Positions 63,562-64,000 of a stretch of DNA of 64,000 nucleotides are shown here, in pieces. Source of the stretch: JAGVSR01 sp964589785 (lineage in GTDB: Bacteria > Pseudomonadota > Alphaproteobacteria > Rhizobiales > Hyphomicrobiaceae). Position 1 is the stretch's first letter, and each line of letters opens with the position of its first letter. The notes beneath the pieces were generated by a model. It was given only the letters and a program-made list of their open reading frames with translations, was not told the origin of the DNA and searched no databases. Location of the stretch: positions 310,001-374,000 of the forward strand of contig CAZPUQ010000001.1 of assembly GCA_964589785.1 (NCBI GenBank). The letters run 5' to 3'. The translations under genes were made by a program, and so were the position numbers.

Positions 63562-64000
63562 TCATTCGGCGATCGTCACCTCGAACACGCGCGCGGCCGT
63601 CTCGCCGGAAGCGAGCCGCGCTTCGACCGCAAACCGGTCCGTGCCGGAAGCGCCCGCGCGCGCCGTGTAGTAGACGCCCGTACCCGTGACCGTGCGGCCG
63701 GCGCACGTGCCGGAGGCGGAGGCGGCAATCGTCGTCTCCTGGCCGGCGCGAAAGCTAATGTCGCCGTGCGCGGGCGGCTGCGTCACCGTGATGTCGGGAG
63801 GGGCCGTCGCGGTACACGCCTCGTCCCAACCGGCGAAGACGAACACGCGCGCGGGGCGGCCCGCGACCACGGGTGCGCTGCGCGTTGCGGCATCGCGCGT
63901 TGGCGCGCCGGCCGCGGGGGCCGACGGCACGCCGCCGGACGGTGCCGTGCCGCCGCACGCGGCGAGCAGAAGCGTCGTGGCCGTCGCGAGGACCGGCAGG
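63562..64000 (-). CDS. Putative lipoprotein, 5' end missing
   Basis: The frame is open to the right edge of the window. The visible N-terminal part, LPVLATATTLLLAACGGTAP, carries a lipobox (LAAC), so the protein is a lipoprotein whose start lies beyond 64000. After a Pro/Ala/Gly-rich segment come about 100 residues with VFVFAGWDEACTATAPPD, then VYYTARAGASGTDRFAVEARLA, which look like an Ig- or Big-type beta-sandwich. I do not recognise the family. GTG 63930 would be an internal start but the lipobox argues against it. Confidence 0.65.
   Translation of the reverse strand, partial: LPVLATATTLLLAACGGTAPSGGVPSAPAAGAPTRDAATRSAPVVAGRPARVFVFAGWDEACTATAPPDITVTQPPAHGDISFRAGQETTIAASASGTCAGRTVTGTGVYYTARAGASGTDRFAVEARLASGETAARVFEVTIAE

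Overview
The window is a contiguous, GC-rich and gene-dense chromosomal segment. The gene content points to an alphaproteobacterium, most likely of the order Hyphomicrobiales (Rhizobiales). The indicators are a three-gene proton-translocating transhydrogenase (pntAA/pntAB/pntB) preceded by the tiny aa3-oxidase subunit IV gene, an OpgC-type glucan succinyltransferase, a GTG-started bactofilin, DUF1285, DUF2093, DUF4170 and DUF465 proteins, and a lipid A/Kdo cluster. GTG and TTG starts are frequent. I found no tRNA or rRNA gene, no CRISPR array and no insertion sequence; this reads as core chromosome with a few accessory patches. I could not run any search, so all family names are from motif recognition.

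Layout. 0-10 kb: the 3' part of prfB, a lone thiS, a coiled-coil protein, a frameshifted carbamoyltransferase, a YcbL-like metallo-hydrolase, two small secreted proteins, a family I CoA-transferase with an extra C-terminal domain, and pyroglutamyl peptidase behind a bactofilin. 10-19 kb: a DUF4189 secreted protein, an orphan HicA-like toxin, a 25-codon mini-ORF with a textbook Shine-Dalgarno sequence and a terminator, opgC, thiC under a TPP riboswitch, a TetR regulator, a zinc-phospholipase-C-like/DUF4332 fusion and an intracellular PHB depolymerase. 18.7-26 kb: a tight minus-strand MoxR / DUF58 / BatA-DUF4159 / amidotransferase-like operon, diverging from DUF1285. 26-39 kb: Kup, a DUF411 protein, an ABC1 kinase, two secreted tandem paralogues, COX subunit IV, pntAA-AB-B, an M48-like metallopeptidase, membrane and hydrolase genes, and rpsU. 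39-49 kb: purE-purK, carboxynorspermidine synthase, thiG-thiE, a Csp1-like copper-storage protein, purD, a cytochrome c and xseA. 49-54 kb: DUF2093, lpxK and a DUF374-WaaA fusion, then a phosphatase, DUF4170 and a 32-aa membrane peptide. 54-64 kb: acyl-CoA synthetase, Spy-like protein, a DUF465 pair, a ligase-associated exonuclease and ATP-dependent DNA ligase, a 168-bp tandem repeat array, a haloacetate-dehalogenase-like hydrolase, nspC and a truncated lipoprotein.

How genes work together. Thiamine synthesis genes (thiS, thiC, thiG, thiE) lie at three sites instead of one operon; only thiC shows a riboswitch. Purine synthesis is represented by purEK and purD. The norspermidine/spermidine branch is split, with its dehydrogenase near 42 kb and its decarboxylase near 63 kb. 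Outer-membrane assembly is represented by the lipid A kinase and Kdo transferase, the latter fused to a DUF374 acyltransferase-like domain. PHB turnover, transhydrogenase and acyl-CoA activation genes fit a storage-polymer-using aerobe.

The most unusual items are the DUF374-WaaA fusion with an intrinsic terminator in its leader, the mini-ORF/terminator module upstream of an orphan HicA, the Csp1-like protein, the 32-aa membrane peptide, and the 168-bp array sitting just downstream of an incomplete exonuclease-ligase cluster.
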